Below, one piece after another: positions 45,602 to 60,600 of a DNA stretch of 64,000 bases. The notes below the pieces were generated by a model, which worked only from the letters and a program-made list of their open reading frames with translations, did no database searches and was not told the origin of the DNA. The first letter of the stretch is position 1, and every line of letters begins with the position of its first letter. Both the position numbers and the translations under genes were made by a program. This DNA comes from Tretioscincus oriximinensis (taxonomy: Eukaryota > Chordata > Lepidosauria > Squamata > Gymnophthalmidae), in assembly GCA_022410635.1 (NCBI GenBank), contig JAJVDF010000586.1:203194-267193 (forward strand), in the 5' to 3' direction.

Positions 45602-48600
45602 CTGGTGGTAGAAAAGGGGAAAAGATGCTTGTAAGTATGTTCACACTTTGTATCATTTTGTGCTTTGTCTGATGCTTGCATTTCATCAGCTGCTGTCANT
45701 GCACAATGCATGTTTTCTGTAGGATATATTTACCCAAAATTGCTGTTGAAAAATCACCCATTTTGCCTTTTTTGGGGATGTGGCAACAATGGAGGATGCA
45801 AAAGATATAAAAGCAACCAGACACTCTTTATTCTCAAAGACATTAGGAGAGAGGTTTCACACACTCCAAAGCTTGAATAAATATATGTTTCAACAAGTGA
45901 CGCAGACCTACCATTCTATGATGCTGTCATACCTGCTTGCCTTTCCTCACTGGTTCTATGTGTGTGTTGANATATCAACATAATGTCCTACCATGTGAGG
46001 GGAGATTATGAGACAGTAAGGCTGCATCCACACATCACTTCACAATTTATTTCCTGAAGAGGTGGTGTTAGTTAANAGCCTGGATAGCTTCAAGACAGGA
46101 TTAGACAGGTTTATGGACACCAAGGGTATAAATGGATACTAGGATGGATGTCTGGATGCTGCCTTCGGGATGGAGCAGCAGGCAGTACTCCTGAAATACC
46201 ATTTGCAGGGAATCATGAGCAGGTGCATATTTTGCTTTCCTCTGTTCAGACTGCCCAGGTGCATCTGGTGGGCCTCTGTGTGAGACAGAATGCTGGACTA
46301 GATGGGCTCTNGCCCGATCCCATATGGCTCTTCTTATGTTCACTTACTTATTCCAATATATTCCACAATAAAGCATGGATATTCTGTAATAAACCAATCC
46401 ACACAATGGTTTATTGTGGAATATCCCACTATAGTAATGGAATAAAAATGATGTGTGAATGCAGCATAAGACTTATGAGGCCCCTTTCCCTTTAATGGTC
46501 ACCAGAACAGCCTGAGGAGAGTAGAGAAAAAAGAGCTGAGAAAATCCTCCTTAAACAATACTGGGACCCAGTTCCTTTAACTTTCACAGAAGTGCCCTGA
46601 AGAAAGTTGGGGAGAAAAAGCAAACTAGGAAGATAATTCCCTCAAATCATCGAAATAGTCACCTTGAGGGTAGGAGTGGGAAAAGCTCCGATCAGTGACC
46701 CAATCTTATGTAAGAACATGAGAACATAAGGGCCATACTGAATTGGGCCAGAGCCCATCTAGTCCAGCATTCTGTCCCACACAGAGGCCCACCAGATGCA
46801 CCTGGGCAGTCTGAACAGAAGAAAGCAAAATATGGTATTTCAGGAACACTACCTCTTGCTCCATCCCAGAGGCAGTATCCAGATATCCATCCTAGTACCC
46901 GTTTAGACCCTTAGTGTCCACAAACCTGTCTAGTCCTGTCTTGAAGCTATCCAAGCTGTTAGCTATTACCACCTCTTTGGGAAGTAAATTCCACAGGCCA
47001 ATGACCCTCTGAGTGAAAAAAATATTTTCCTTTGTGTGTTCTCACTTTTCTACACATCAGTTTAAACCAATGCCCTCTGGTCCTGGTGTTGTGTGATAGA
47101 GAAAACAATTTTCTCTATTCACCCTATCCATCCCATGCATTATTTTATAAACTTCAATCAGATCACCTCTCAAACGTCATCTTTCGAGGCTAAAGNGTCC
47201 CAGACTTTGCAGCCTGATTTCATAAGAGAGTCCCTTCATCGTTTTTGTTGCCCTTTTCTGCACCTTCTCTAATTTCCCAATATCCCTCTTGAGATAAGGT
47301 GACTACAGATTTATAGAGACAAAACAACACTTGCTGACTTGTTTTCGATTCCTTTCCTAATTATCCCCAACATGGAATTTGCTTTTTTTGCTGCTGCTGC
47401 ACACTGGGTTGACTCCTTCATTGAACTGTCCACCAACAATCCCAGATCCTTTTCCGGCTTGGTAACAGAAAGCTTGGTTCCCATCAGATAGTAGGTGTAA
47501 TTGGGGTTCTTTACCTCAATGTGTATGACTTTGCACTTGCTTAAATTGAAGTGCATTTGCCACTTTGTTGCCCACTTACCTAATTTCAATAGATCACTCT
47601 GGAGTGCCTTTCAATCATTTTCAGTTTTCACTATCCAGAACAGTTTAGTCTCGTCAGCGAACTTGGCTACTTCACTATTTACCTCAGCATCCAGATCGTT
47701 TATGAATATATTGAAAAGCAAAGGTTCCCGTACAGACCCCTGGGGTACCCCACTTCTTACCTCTTTCCACTCAGAGAACTGTCCATTTATTACTACCCTC
47801 TGTTTTCTATCTTTTAGCCAGTTTTCAATCCAGGACAAAGTCTATCCACTTATACCATGAGTGTGGAGATTGTTTAGGAGCCTTTGATGAGGGACTTTAT
47901 CAAAAGCCTTCTGAAAATCTAGATAATGCCAACTGCATTAGCAAGGTAATCCAGTGAGTGTGCTCTGTACCCGCGCCCCACTGCTCTTCCCATGCTCTGA
48001 CTTTTGTTCAAAAGTAAAACCCCATTAAGAAAAAAAAATGCACAAAACTGGGACCCAACAATTTTTTTGTTTCAAAAGCACTATTATTTCCTCAGAGGCA
48101 AGAACAAGTGGCAGCAAAGTGGCAGCAAGTCCCATCACGGGAGTTCCCACCAATACCCATTGGTTATTTTGTGTAGAGGGGACCTGATCGTCAGCAGCTG
48201 TGTTTGCGCACAGACTACTATGGGCAAATCGTAGACAGAACACAGTGAGCCCGAATTTGGAAGAACTGCATCTGCGTAGTTTTGAATATGAACTCCATTC
48301 CGGCAACGTGTGGCTTNGTGAATGATGCGTCGCAAAAGTGCTCCCCCTCTGGATTATAGGGGAACTGAATACACACAGTGCAAAGCCGCACAGCTTTTTT
48401 TTCCTTGTGGGAACTGAAAATTGGCAAAAGAAGGCAATTCCTGGAGAAAATAGAAGGAAAAGTAGACAAGAAAAAAACCTGGGTGTGGCTTTTCAAAAGA
48501 ACATTGATGAAGGAAACAGAAGGCCTAATACTCGCTGCACAAGAGCAAATGCCATCAAAGCTAAAATTGAAAACTCAACCACAGATCAGTGAAGACTCTA

Positions 48601-51600
48601 CAAAGAAGCAAATGAAACCATGGATCACATACTCAGCTGTTGCAAGATGACTGCATAGACGAACTACAAGCAGAGACATAATTCAGTTGCCCAGAAGATT
48701 CACTGGAACTTGTGCCACAATTATCATCTGAGTGTGGCAAAGAACTAGTGGGAACATAAACCTCAAAAGGTCACTGAAAGCAAACAAGCCAGACTTCCGG
48801 ATACATACTGACAAAATGTTGGAACACAATACGCCAGACATCATTATTTTGGAAAAGTAAAACGTTTTCTTGCTATGCATGGTGACAGCAGGGTCGATGA
48901 AAACCAACGGGAAGAAAATCTCCCAATATGACTTGAATATCGAAATACAATAACTCTGGTATAAACCAATAAAAGTGGTGATCAGCACACTGGATTCTGT
49001 GCCTAAAAATCTGGGTTACCACTTAAAAACAATTGATGCTGACAAAGTCACCATCTGTCAGCTACAAAAGGCCACTTTACTCGGCTCTGCAGATATCATT
49101 CGCCAATACATCACCTAGTCCTGGACACTTGGGAAGTGTCTGACTTGTGATAAACTATGAATGCCCACATTGTTATCTCATTTGTCATGTTATATTGTTA
49201 TTTTTGTCAACAACAACAACAACAAAGCTTTCCCTACTTACCAAATAATTTCTGNTAGTCTGAAGGATTATACTGAGCATTTTCTGGCATATTCTTTGTT
49301 TTAGGAGTTTGTTCTTTAATTTCCAAGTAATTGCAAGAACCTATCTGAATTCCAGTACTGTTATATATATTGTAGTGTGGAAGTTCTTCTGCAAACAATA
49401 AAAAAGCATTAAAATAGTTTTAAAATGCTAATCAACATACTCATAGATATTTTAGACAGAAATATTCATATGTGAAAAAAATAGAATACTTGAACATTGA
49501 TTTAGGTGATGAACGTTTTTGTAGTAGGCAAGAATGGCACAATGTCCATTTCAAAAACTGATAAGATTTTTGAGAATCTCTTGAATTGCAAATTAGTCAA
49601 GACTGAAGAAAATCAACCCTGACTGCTCAATGGAATGACAAATATGGAAGCCCAAATATTTTGGCCACATAATGAGAAGGCAAGACTCACTGGAACAGAT
49701 TTCAATGCTAGAAAGGATTAAAGGCAAAAAAGAACAGCGTAACAGAATATGAGCTGAATAGTGCCATGGAAGCCACAAACTTCAGCTTGGACAAATTTCA
49801 GGAGAAAATATCGGACAGAGGGGGCTGGTACACTATGGTCCACAGAGACTCGGACAGTCGGACATGACTGAACAATAATAGATGGTACCTCTAATACCAT
49901 AAACCCCAGAAAGCTTTATTTGTATCAAAAGCATCTGTAGAAACAATTATCATGCTCCACAAAGGAAATGATTATGTTAAGGAGGTAATGTATAACATGT
50001 TTAACATGCAGCAAGAATCACATCATTTCAGTTAAATAAGATTATAATTAATTGAACTCTTTTCAGTAAGTATAACTTCATCGATTTGGCCAATTTTTAT
50101 TTTTGTTATTTTAGAGGAGGTCTAATCAAATTCTATGTTTGAAATTCTAAACGAATACAGAAAACAGATGATATAGCAAAAGAAGATCCCAGAGTCTCCT
50201 TTTAAGTAAATATATAGTATGGTCATAGTACAAGACCAAACTCTAGATATTACTCAAAGTTATTTGAGGTCTGTATTCTTAGAACTCAGCTACACAAGGA
50301 ATCCATGTAACACACTGCAGTGTTAAAGATATAAACCAAGTCAGCTAAGCAAATTTTCAGCATATATCATTCGATACCTTCCCTTTTTCAGTATTTCCTT
50401 CAAGTTCAGATGGTAAACTTCGACTTCCATTTTTTTTTTAAAAAAAACAACCCATGATGAAGCTGCATGAACAAATCTTCAATCTGCTGTATACTATTCA
50501 AAAAACAGCAATTAACAGTTCCTGGTTTTGAAATAATAGTAAGCCTTTGATCTAAGAAGCCATTCACAAGGGATAAGCAGTATGTGAAATGCTTCCTGTG
50601 CCAACCAGATTTGGGACTAAAAAAAGAAATGCATCAGCCAAACAGATGGCTTATTTCCTAAGTGGGAAGCTGCATGTCTGCGGGTCTCAGAACTGACAGG
50701 CAGTGACTTATGCAGAAGAAGAAGCTACTATTTTTTATTTCATTTCTGCTTATGGAATGTGTATTTCATAACATATTTTAGAACATGTATGTTAATACAA
50801 TAGTGATTTAGAAGTATAAAACATAGAACATAACATAATTTAACTGTATGCCCACTTCTTTTTTTTCTTTTTAAAATATGTTCTAGATTGTTGTTGCTAA
50901 GTGTCCTTGAGTCAGGGATACATAGAGTCACTTTGGTGTAGAGCAGTGGTTCTCAACCTTTCTAATGCCGTGACCCCGCAATACAGTTCCTCATGTTGCG
51001 GTGACCCCAATTTTGGTGGCTACTTCAAAACTGTAATTTTGCTATATTTATGATTCGGAATGTAAATACCTGATATGCATTNTGTATTCTCATTGCTACA
51101 AATCAAACATAATTAAACATAGTGATTAATCACAAAAACAATATTTAATTATATGTTGAGAAATATTTATTATCTTTAACAATTCCCCAAAGAAGAAAAC
51201 ACGGGAAGCATCTAAGGAGGCCACTGTGGTTGAACCCAAATCTTAATAACTTACTAAAACGGAAAAAAATACTGTTTATGAAATGGAAGAAGGGGGGCAT
51301 TTCTAAGGAAGAATATAGGGCAGTCTGCAGTCATTGTAGGGCAAGTATCAGAAAAGCTAAAGCTGAATATGAACTGAGTCTTGCAAGGCATGTAAAAAGC
51401 AATAATNAAGGGTTTTGGGGGTACGTCAAAAGAAAACGAAAAACTAAAGATGCTATAGGAGTTCTACAGAGGGAAAATGGTGAAATGATCAAAAACGATA
51501 CTGAGAAAGCTGAACTTCTGAACACTTATTTTGCAACTGTTTTTTTCTGAAAAAGGACATACAACAACAGCTGGCTTTCATTCTGCTATTGAAGGGACAA

Positions 51601-54600
51601 AAGAATCAAAACACTTAATAGACAGAGAAAAGGTGAGGGAACACTTAGCTAATTTAAATGAATTCAAATCTCCAGGCCCAGATGAACTACATCCCAGAGT
51701 ACTGAAGGAACTAGCAGAAGTAATAGCGGAACCACTTGCAGTGATCTTTGAAAATTCATGGACAACAGGAGAAGTCCCAGTAGAATGGAGAAGGGCAAAT
51801 GTTGTCCCTATCTTCAAAAAGGGTAAAAAGGTGGAACCAGGAAACTACAGACCTGTGAGTCTGACTTGAATACCAGGAAAGCTCCTTGAACAAGTTATAA
51901 AGCAGCATGTGTGCCAGCACTTGGATAGGAATGCAGTAATTAATCAGAGCCAACATGGATTTGTAACAAACAAGTCATGCCAGACTAATCTAATTTCTTT
52001 CTATGATAGAATTACCAAATGGGTTGATCAGGGAAATGCAGTAGATGTGGTATATCTTGACTTCAGTAAAGCATTTGACAAAGTATCTCATTCCATCCTT
52101 ATTGAAAAAATGTTCAAGTATGGGATCGACAAAACAACAGTTAGATGGATTGGAAACTGGCTTAGTGATCAGACTCAAAGAGTGATAATAAATGGTTGCA
52201 CATCCAATTGGAAGAATGTTTCAAGTGGGGTACCACAAGGGTCTGTCCTAGGCCCAGTGCTATTTAACATATTTATAAATGATCTAGATGAAGGAATTGA
52301 AGGAAAACTTATTAAATTTGCTGATGACACAAAACTAGGTGGTGTTGCTAATAGTAAACAAGATAGAGATNGGATTCAAAAAGATCTAGACAAACTTGAA
52401 CAATGGGCTGAAACTAACAGAATGGTATTTGACAGAGAGAAATGCAAGATCCTACATCTGGGTAAAAATAATGAAAACAGCACGTATAGAATGGGAGGAA
52501 TATGTCCGAGCAGCAGCACAGGTGAGAAGGACCTGGGTGTTTTGGTAGATCACAGATTAAACATGAGTCAACAGTGTGAAGCAGCTGCAAAAAAGGCAAA
52601 CACAATCCTGGGATGTATCAAGAGGGGCACAGAATCTCGCTCACGTGAAGTAATTATTCCTCTCTACAGTACTTTGGTACGACCACACTTGGAATACTGT
52701 GTTCAGTTCTGGGGGNCCCAATTTAAAAAGGACATTGATAAACTAGAGCAAGTACAAAAGAGAGTTACAAGGATGGTGAGTGGTCTGGAAACCATGTCCT
52801 ATGAGGAACGGTTAAAGGATCTGGGGATGTTTAGTCTGCAAAAAAGAAGACTGAGAGGAGAACTGATAGCTGTCTACAAATATCTGAAGGGCTGTCACAG
52901 AGCAGAGGGATCAGCACTTTTCTCATTAGCACATGGAAGGACTAGAAACAATGGAATGAAATTGCAAGGGAGTAGATTTAGATTAGATATCAGAAAAAAC
53001 TTTCTAACAGTCAGGGTGATAAACCAGTGGAACAGTTTGCCACAGGGGGTGGTGAGTTCTCCTTCACTGGAAGTCTTCAAACAGAGACTGGACAGTCATT
53101 TGTCTGGGATGGTTTAATGAATCCTGCATCGAGCAGGGGGTTGGACCCGATGACCCTGGAGGTCCCTTCCAACTCTATGATTCTATGATTCTATGATAAT
53201 TCCAATAAATAATATTTCACCATGGCTTTAGGTGACCCCTGTGTTTTGGTCATTTGACCCCTGCCGGGGTCGCGACCCAGAGGTTGAGAACCGTTGGTGT
53301 AGATGTTAAAGTGTTGGACTTTGATCTGGTGATCTCCCTGTTTAATTCCATACTCCTCCATGAAGCCAGCTGGGTGATCTTGGGTCAATCACAGTTTTTT
53401 AGAACTCTCTCAGTCCCACCTATTTCACAGTGCTTCACATAAATATCAAAAAGCGTAGTGGGCAGGAACCACACCTACAGAACCCCCCAGAGTTACTGTC
53501 AGGAAGATGAATAATCCCCTCCCCATATCCATGACAACTCTCCCGGTATTGTCTTTGGAAGTAAGAACAGAACCAATGCAATGCAAGTGCATCCATCTTT
53601 AAGTCCTATAAGTCACTAAATATTTCCAGGAGGACACTATGATTTGTGGTATCAAAAGCTGCTAAGAGAACAAGAATGACCTTCATAGCTGTATTGTGCC
53701 ATTTTGTATTTCCTTAAGAAGAGAAAAAAGTTCTATAGTAGTAAGACAGTTTCAGTGCTTTGACTAAATCTAAAGCTGGACTTAAAAGTTCTGATTATCT
53801 GCTTTCTTTAAACACGCCTAAGTTGGAGCTGACCTCACCCCCTCTAGAATCCTGTACAAGAATGGTCCATTAGCAACTATTAATAATAATACTTTGGGTT
53901 CAAGGTTGGGCCATCTAAGAGGGAGATAAAATATCAGAAAAAGCAGGATAGTAGCAGTACACTTTTAATGACAGGAAAAAGAAGCAATTGCAGTAGGTGC
54001 AATTTATAATGCTGGCAATACCTGTTGAAATAGCTCCCCCCACCCCCAAAGGTTTAGTACCTCTGTCCTGCTTTTATCGATAATCCTATTTCCACTAATG
54101 TATTAGCCCATTGCTTGATTCAAACACAATAGGCTCCAACAGTGGATACAAGCCAATGGTTGAAGTGAGACTGGAGACAGACTGGGGAATTTCTGGCAAC
54201 TCTCTGCTTCTTAAGAAGTTTTAACTACTAATAAGGCAAAGCTACTCTCAGATTTCTTAAGCAGATTTACACAGGTTTCTAGGCAATAATTCAAAAGTGG
54301 TTTGCCATTCCCTTATTTTGTATACTTCTGTAGTCTTGGATTAGCTGGAGCTTAGTAAACATTAGCTAGAACATCTGATAAAGCATCTTACCACTTCGCT
54401 CTCTTTCTCTCTCTCTCTTTTAAAGTGGATTGAAACTGAGGTTCTGGTCATCCTACTATTATTTGCATTGTTGTTGATTCCTCTACCCCAACAGGACCCT
54501 ACTCACACTTAAGTTTTAATCCACCTTCAGATCAGCAAAGTGAATAATAATTTTCTTTCCACATTTTCTAAACCAATGGTAATTTGTCTTGCCTCTTTGC

Positions 54601-57600
54601 TGATGGGTTCTCTTTCTCCCTGAGAAAGGTGGATTGATGTCTGGGTTCAGTCTCTTGGGCTAGCCATTGGGGAGGAGAGCTTCTATTTTTCAACTTGCTA
54701 CTTATTCCTCTCCCTCAACAGGGCACTTGTCAGACATAGCTATGTTGTGAGGTTCCTCCCTGTACCTTCCCTCAAAGTCCCACATACCTTTCTGTTCTGA
54801 GGGTGACCAATGAAGAAGCTTCTAGAAGAACCATGACCTAATATGATTCTAGTATTTAAAATTAAATGTTTAATTTAATTGAAAGTATCTCCTGGTATGT
54901 TGATTTCAATACATTTGAAAATCATTTTATTTTGTTTTTGCTGCTTGACTGCATCTTATATGCAGTTTACTTAGAAGAGATACAGAAGTGCCATAAGTTT
55001 GCCATTGTATTTCTGGAGAGAGGCTAAGAATTAAACTTGCAACCGTCTGTTTTCCAGGCTGCGTGCATTACCACTATGCTACACCTTCTCCATTTACAGC
55101 TATTAAATTATCAATATCTTAAGGTTCTGAATTGCTCCCAGTGCTTATATTGCAGGTATTCATTTTGTCTAACTTAAGGGAGAGAATTCTTACCTTTTGC
55201 TTCTTTACATATATCCTTTTTGTGTATGGCAGTTGGGGTAAAGTTTGCTTTTATAGAAGGGAATGATCCTGCTGCACCTAAACAGTCGCATAGATAGTAC
55301 CAAAATTACATCTCATAACATTATAGCATAAGCTTTTTACCATTTAAAATAATTAAAACTTATTTGGACAAGTTATAAGACACAGAATAGGGTAACACTT
55401 CTGTAGCTCTATGAAAACACATTTCAACAGGATATTCCATCATATAATTATGCAAAATGTTGATCTGAATATGGTCTTGGCAGAGCAGCAACTACCTGGA
55501 AAAAAAACTATATGGTGTTGGCTACATTTTCAACTCTTTCCAGGTCAATGATGACAAGAGCAGAAAGAGAGCAAGTCCCTGCTTTATGGTTTAACTAACA
55601 TAAAACCCACATTGTAATGTGGAATTGAGTTTCATCTCAATCTCTTCTCGGGTCCCTCTTCTATCCATCCACCCCTCCTCAGGCCCCTCCCTCTATTCAT
55701 CCACCCCTTCTCAGGCCCCTCCTTTATCCATCCACCCCTCCTCAGGCTCCTCCCTTGTCCATCCACTGCTCCTCAGGCCCTCCTCTATCCATCCACCTCT
55801 CCTCAGGCTACTTCCTTGTCCATCCACCTATCTTCAGACTCCTCCTTCATACCCCTCCCCTATTCATTACACAGCAAACTAATTTTTCAGACAGCAGTAC
55901 CTTGCTTGCTGCTGCCTCTACCTGCCTCCTCTCTTTTTCTTGCCAGCTTGCCCAGGGGCAAACTAGCTTTTCGAAAGTGAGCAATCACAAGTAGATGAAG
56001 GTATTGCACAATGTGATGGGGAAGAGAGAATGTAAGCCTTCGGGTGAAAAATAGCTTGTTAACTGCTTTGAGTCGCTTTGGGTGAGAAAAACAGGATATA
56101 AAAACCTAGTTCTTCTCCTTCTCCTCCTTCTCATCAATGCAGAGGTGATACCTAGGAATCTTTTCATACATTTGATCTCCATGAACTTTTCTAATCCTTT
56201 CTTAAAACTATCCAGTACCTGTGAATTTTTCTGCCTTTGTACTTTCCCAGTTTAAACTAACAGCTTTTGTCTGTTGATCACAATGGACATTCCAACCTGA
56301 AACCACCATGCTGTCACAGCAATATAAACCAATGTAAAGCAGAATAAAATTCATAGTAGGCATAATGTATGTGACAGAAAGTATCATAACAGAAGAAAAT
56401 TGGGCTGATCTCAAATTATTGGAGCAAAATATTTACAACTTTAAAACTTCAGCTGAGTTTAGAAGAATGGATAAAATTTTAAGTACAGCTCAATTTTGAA
56501 AAAATGTTCAGAAATATCCACAGAATACTTATTAATTAATGGATTTTTTGTTAATAGTGTAATTTTGTATATTTTGATGATTTTTTAAAAAAATCCATAC
56601 TCATTAGGTGACCGATCTGTTACTTTGAACTTGAATGGAGACTTTATTTTTCCATTTTAATCAACAGAGGAAAGGAACCTGTCATGGGGACACAACCGTG
56701 TCTGAAACATATACAAATGACACAGATGCACCCACACTCTTAAGGGACAAAACAGTACAGGTCAATGTGCACATATGTAACAATCTCAAGATTCGTGCAC
56801 TCACATATATAACTGATAATTCCGTATGAAATTAAACGGTTTCTTCAGAAAAGTGAGCAACTATAAATGTAAATTTGCTAACCACTAACTAATGTGGCTG
56901 GCTCCTACTGAACGGTGAACACAACCATGCAGTTTTCTTGGCAGATACAGAAGTGGTTTGTCATTATCTTCTTCCAAGGAGATGCCAGGAATTTAATATA
57001 TGATATTTTATTTTCAGGGAATTGCTCCATTGCTAAGTTACCGCATTCACAATAGGCAATTTACGTTGATCATTTAATTAAAAAGCTGAGCATGTCTGCT
57101 CTATTTCACTGAAAGAGAGAAATACCAACACCATAAGAAATACCAACACTTACCACTTCCTATATGTTGGTTCCTGGAAAAATAAGGATTGAATGGCTTA
57201 GGTGAACGAGCCATACCAGATTCAGGCACTGGTGGTTTACTGAAGTTAAAAGGTCTGGCTGAATGTGATCCAAAAGTGGCTTCCATATTAGGAGGTGTAA
57301 CAGGTCCTAGTCTATATAGCCGATCTGAAGACCATGTTGCATTAGTTACCTTTTCTGTTGATGGTGCCCACATTGCATTAGTTACATTTTCTGTTGATGG
57401 TGTCCACATTGCATTAATTACCTTTTCTGGTGATGGTGCCCACATTGCATTAGTTATTTTTTCTGGGGAAGGTGCCCACAAAGTATTGTGTGTGGGTGGT
57501 TTGGGAATGGTATGATTAGCACCTGACTTGACATTTTCTGATGTCTGGTATGATTCCTGAGTCCATGGGGTGACAGGTGTCTTGGGGTGTGTCCCATAGG

Positions 57601-60600
57601 ATAGCCTGCTTCTTTCTTCTTCCTGTAGTTCAGGTCTATCCATCCGACTGCCATAGACATGGTAATTCAATTCATTTTGCAGTTTTTGTTCTAGGGTTTC
57701 CTGGGAGTCCCAAGAATTTTCACAGCTCTCTACAGGCTCATTCGCTGGATAAAAAGTGAGCAATGCTTCATCTGTGGGGTTGCTGGCTTCAGGGCCCTGA
57801 GAGCTGTGTAAGGATGAAGGCAGATCTGCAAAACAGAATGGACATGAGGGATTTAATGGGTAGCTTAATTTAATGTTTGTGATATTGCAGGGCATTGTTT
57901 TAGAAAGGATATATTTATAATTTAAAACAATGGGGGATTACCATTGTGAGATATTTAGGGGTATTTGGTTCCATTGAATTCAATTTGGCCTATTGGCAAT
58001 AAATACATCTAAGCTATATTCAGACAGGGTCTAAAATCTGTGGTTATTCTGAAACACTTTTGGACTGCCACAAGGATCTGAAGCAATTCCAACAGAGCAC
58101 CATGATACAGGGTGTTGTTGTGCAATATTGTTATTAACCATTACATTTTTGTATTTTTAATAACTGATTTTTGCATCTGAGATTTTATCCATATTTTCAA
58201 TCTGTTTTATAAACCACTTTGAAATTTTTAAATAAATGATGTTACTAACATATTAGGACCTGCAGTCTGAAGTGATGGAACTTTATTTTTTTCTTATTTC
58301 CATGCCAGAGTTTCTGAAATGTTCTTGCTCATTAACATGCTAGATGTTTAGATTACAATTTAAAATGCATTCCCATTTAAAGGAAAAATATTAAAGATAA
58401 AGACAGTACACATTTATATTTTCAATGGAATAACAATTACTGCTGTAGACTGAATCATAGGTACAAAGGTTGCTTCTCAATGTTGCTTTCTTATTTCACT
58501 GTACTTGGATATTTCAGAATACACAATTATAATGGAATAAACAAGTGACATCTAGATGCAGCTAAATAACAATAGAGTTGGGCCTGACCTCCCATTTAGT
58601 TAGCTCACAATTATTCCAACCACTTAGACACAGTTCCAAACACAACGGCAAAAAGCTCTTCATTGGAGAAATAGTTATATAAAGGAAATAAAGTCACTCT
58701 AGTTTTAATAGTTTAAGATTTTGTCAGGCATGGCTCCTGACAAAATCTTCATTCTTAAGAGTGATTTATCTGTAGAGAACAAAGCTACAGTCTTATAACC
58801 AGATATCAATATATTTTACAATTCATAGAAATCCTTGCTTTTTTGTTTTTTTAAAATGATTTTTTATTATATTTTTAAGAAGACCTCAAACATAAATCAA
58901 CAATAACATAAAAACATAGTTAAAAAATCCTGGACAATAAGAACTTATAACTCACATCAAAGGAAATACATTATTACAAATTATATGCCAAGTAGATTGG
59001 TTGCCTTATCCCTCTATGTAGCGGATTATATTTTTTCCAATATTGCCTGTAAGTTAACTCTGATTTATGTCCATTATGAATTTGTTGTTCATTAACCAGG
59101 TCAAATTTCATCATTTCAATCACATAATGTTGCCATTGCTTTAATGCCAAATTTGTTTGGTCTTTCCATCCATATGCTCTTGGTAGAAGGGCAGCTGTTA
59201 TTAGATTTCCATACAAAAATTCATCTTCTATAGTTATACCTGGATATGGAATTTCTTTGAAAAACCATTTTTCTGTAATCCATATTACTGGATTGTATTA
59301 ATAATTGTATTAATAAAAGTTTGTATAACTGTCCAAATCGTTTTTATATTATCACGGTACCACAATAAGTGCGTAAAAACTCCCTGATGAAACCCACAAT
59401 GCCAACATTGAATGGGTATATTATTTATGAAACAGGATAACTGTACACGTGTTCGATACCTCACAGAAATCCTTGTTAACAAAAACAAAGTTAAAAAAAC
59501 CCTTAAATGCTGGTGCTGCTGCAAAAATCTAGCAACAGAAGATGATTGGCTGTTAAGNGACAAAAATAAATAATTACCTATTCGGTTGTTATTTTGTGGT
59601 TCTGCTACAGCATCTACTTGAAGAGATTCCATCCTTTTTACAAGTTCTCTTGGTTCAGGGTATACTTCCTGATACACAAAACAAAAATAGTATAATCAAA
59701 CCAAATAAAAAGATAAGATTTTATCAGCCTTTTTTTCAGAGTGTCTTTCAAAACCTCTGTGCTGCAAAGGTTATCAGTCATAAATGACATGTGTTACTTT
59801 CAAATTACGTTTTTGTAGTATATTTTGTACTTTTTATTTGTTGAGATGGAAATTTATTGTGATTCTTTTGTAGTTTTGAAGACCAGCAGTCACTGTGGAA
59901 GATGTGAAATATAAACACATCTGTCCAGCTTCTTAGAAGATATTTACATTCAGGACTTCATTTGAACATAGATGACTAATTTTGAACACTTTTAAGGACA
60001 TTATTCTACCTATTTTATACAAGTAAGTTTCTTTTATATGATGTAAAAATATGAAATTGATGCAATTTATTTGGAGGTGTTTTGCAGTTGGTTTCTATAT
60101 TTGAATGGTTTGGGGTTTTTTTCTCCCTTTTCTAAGGTATAATTTTTACTAATGGATTCTCTGTGTTTGGTTTTAGAATCCTTTGTGGGATAGTTCAAAT
60201 TTCAAAGTACTATAAACTGCCAACAAGCAAATCCATTTTAATATAAATGGCAGCAATGAGGGAGAATCATGAAATGTAGCATTATTCTCAATTATTGGCG
60301 ACTCATAATTTTGTGTGGCTTCAAGTATCCTTTTTATTACATTTAATTTTCACATTTTCTTATTGCACATGTAATTTCACCTTATCTTCAGCAAGATAGC
60401 AACCTCCTTTGCTTTAAGTCTATGTTTGGATACTGAGTTGGAAAGGAACTTAAGACAAAGTTAGAATACTGGTTATTGTCACAGTAGCCTAACAAGTTAC
60501 TACTTGGCCTTTCTTTATTCCTCGATTGGTTAGAATCTCATTGCCTTCTGAGGACACCCATTCCACAATCAAGGATCTGTTTCTAGAATCTTGGCTACTC

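Larger units (their letters stand above)
50916..53440 (+). mobile_element. tRNA-type SINE interrupted by the SPIN-like element
   Basis: The left fragment 50916-50943 (agagtcactttggtgtagag) and right fragment 53297-53440 (gtgtagatgttaaagtgttg..., then tactcctccatgaagccagc) rejoin into the same SINE family seen at 21190-21440. The duplicated 8-mer at the break confirms the insertion order SINE, then hAT, then CR1. Confidence 0.8.
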
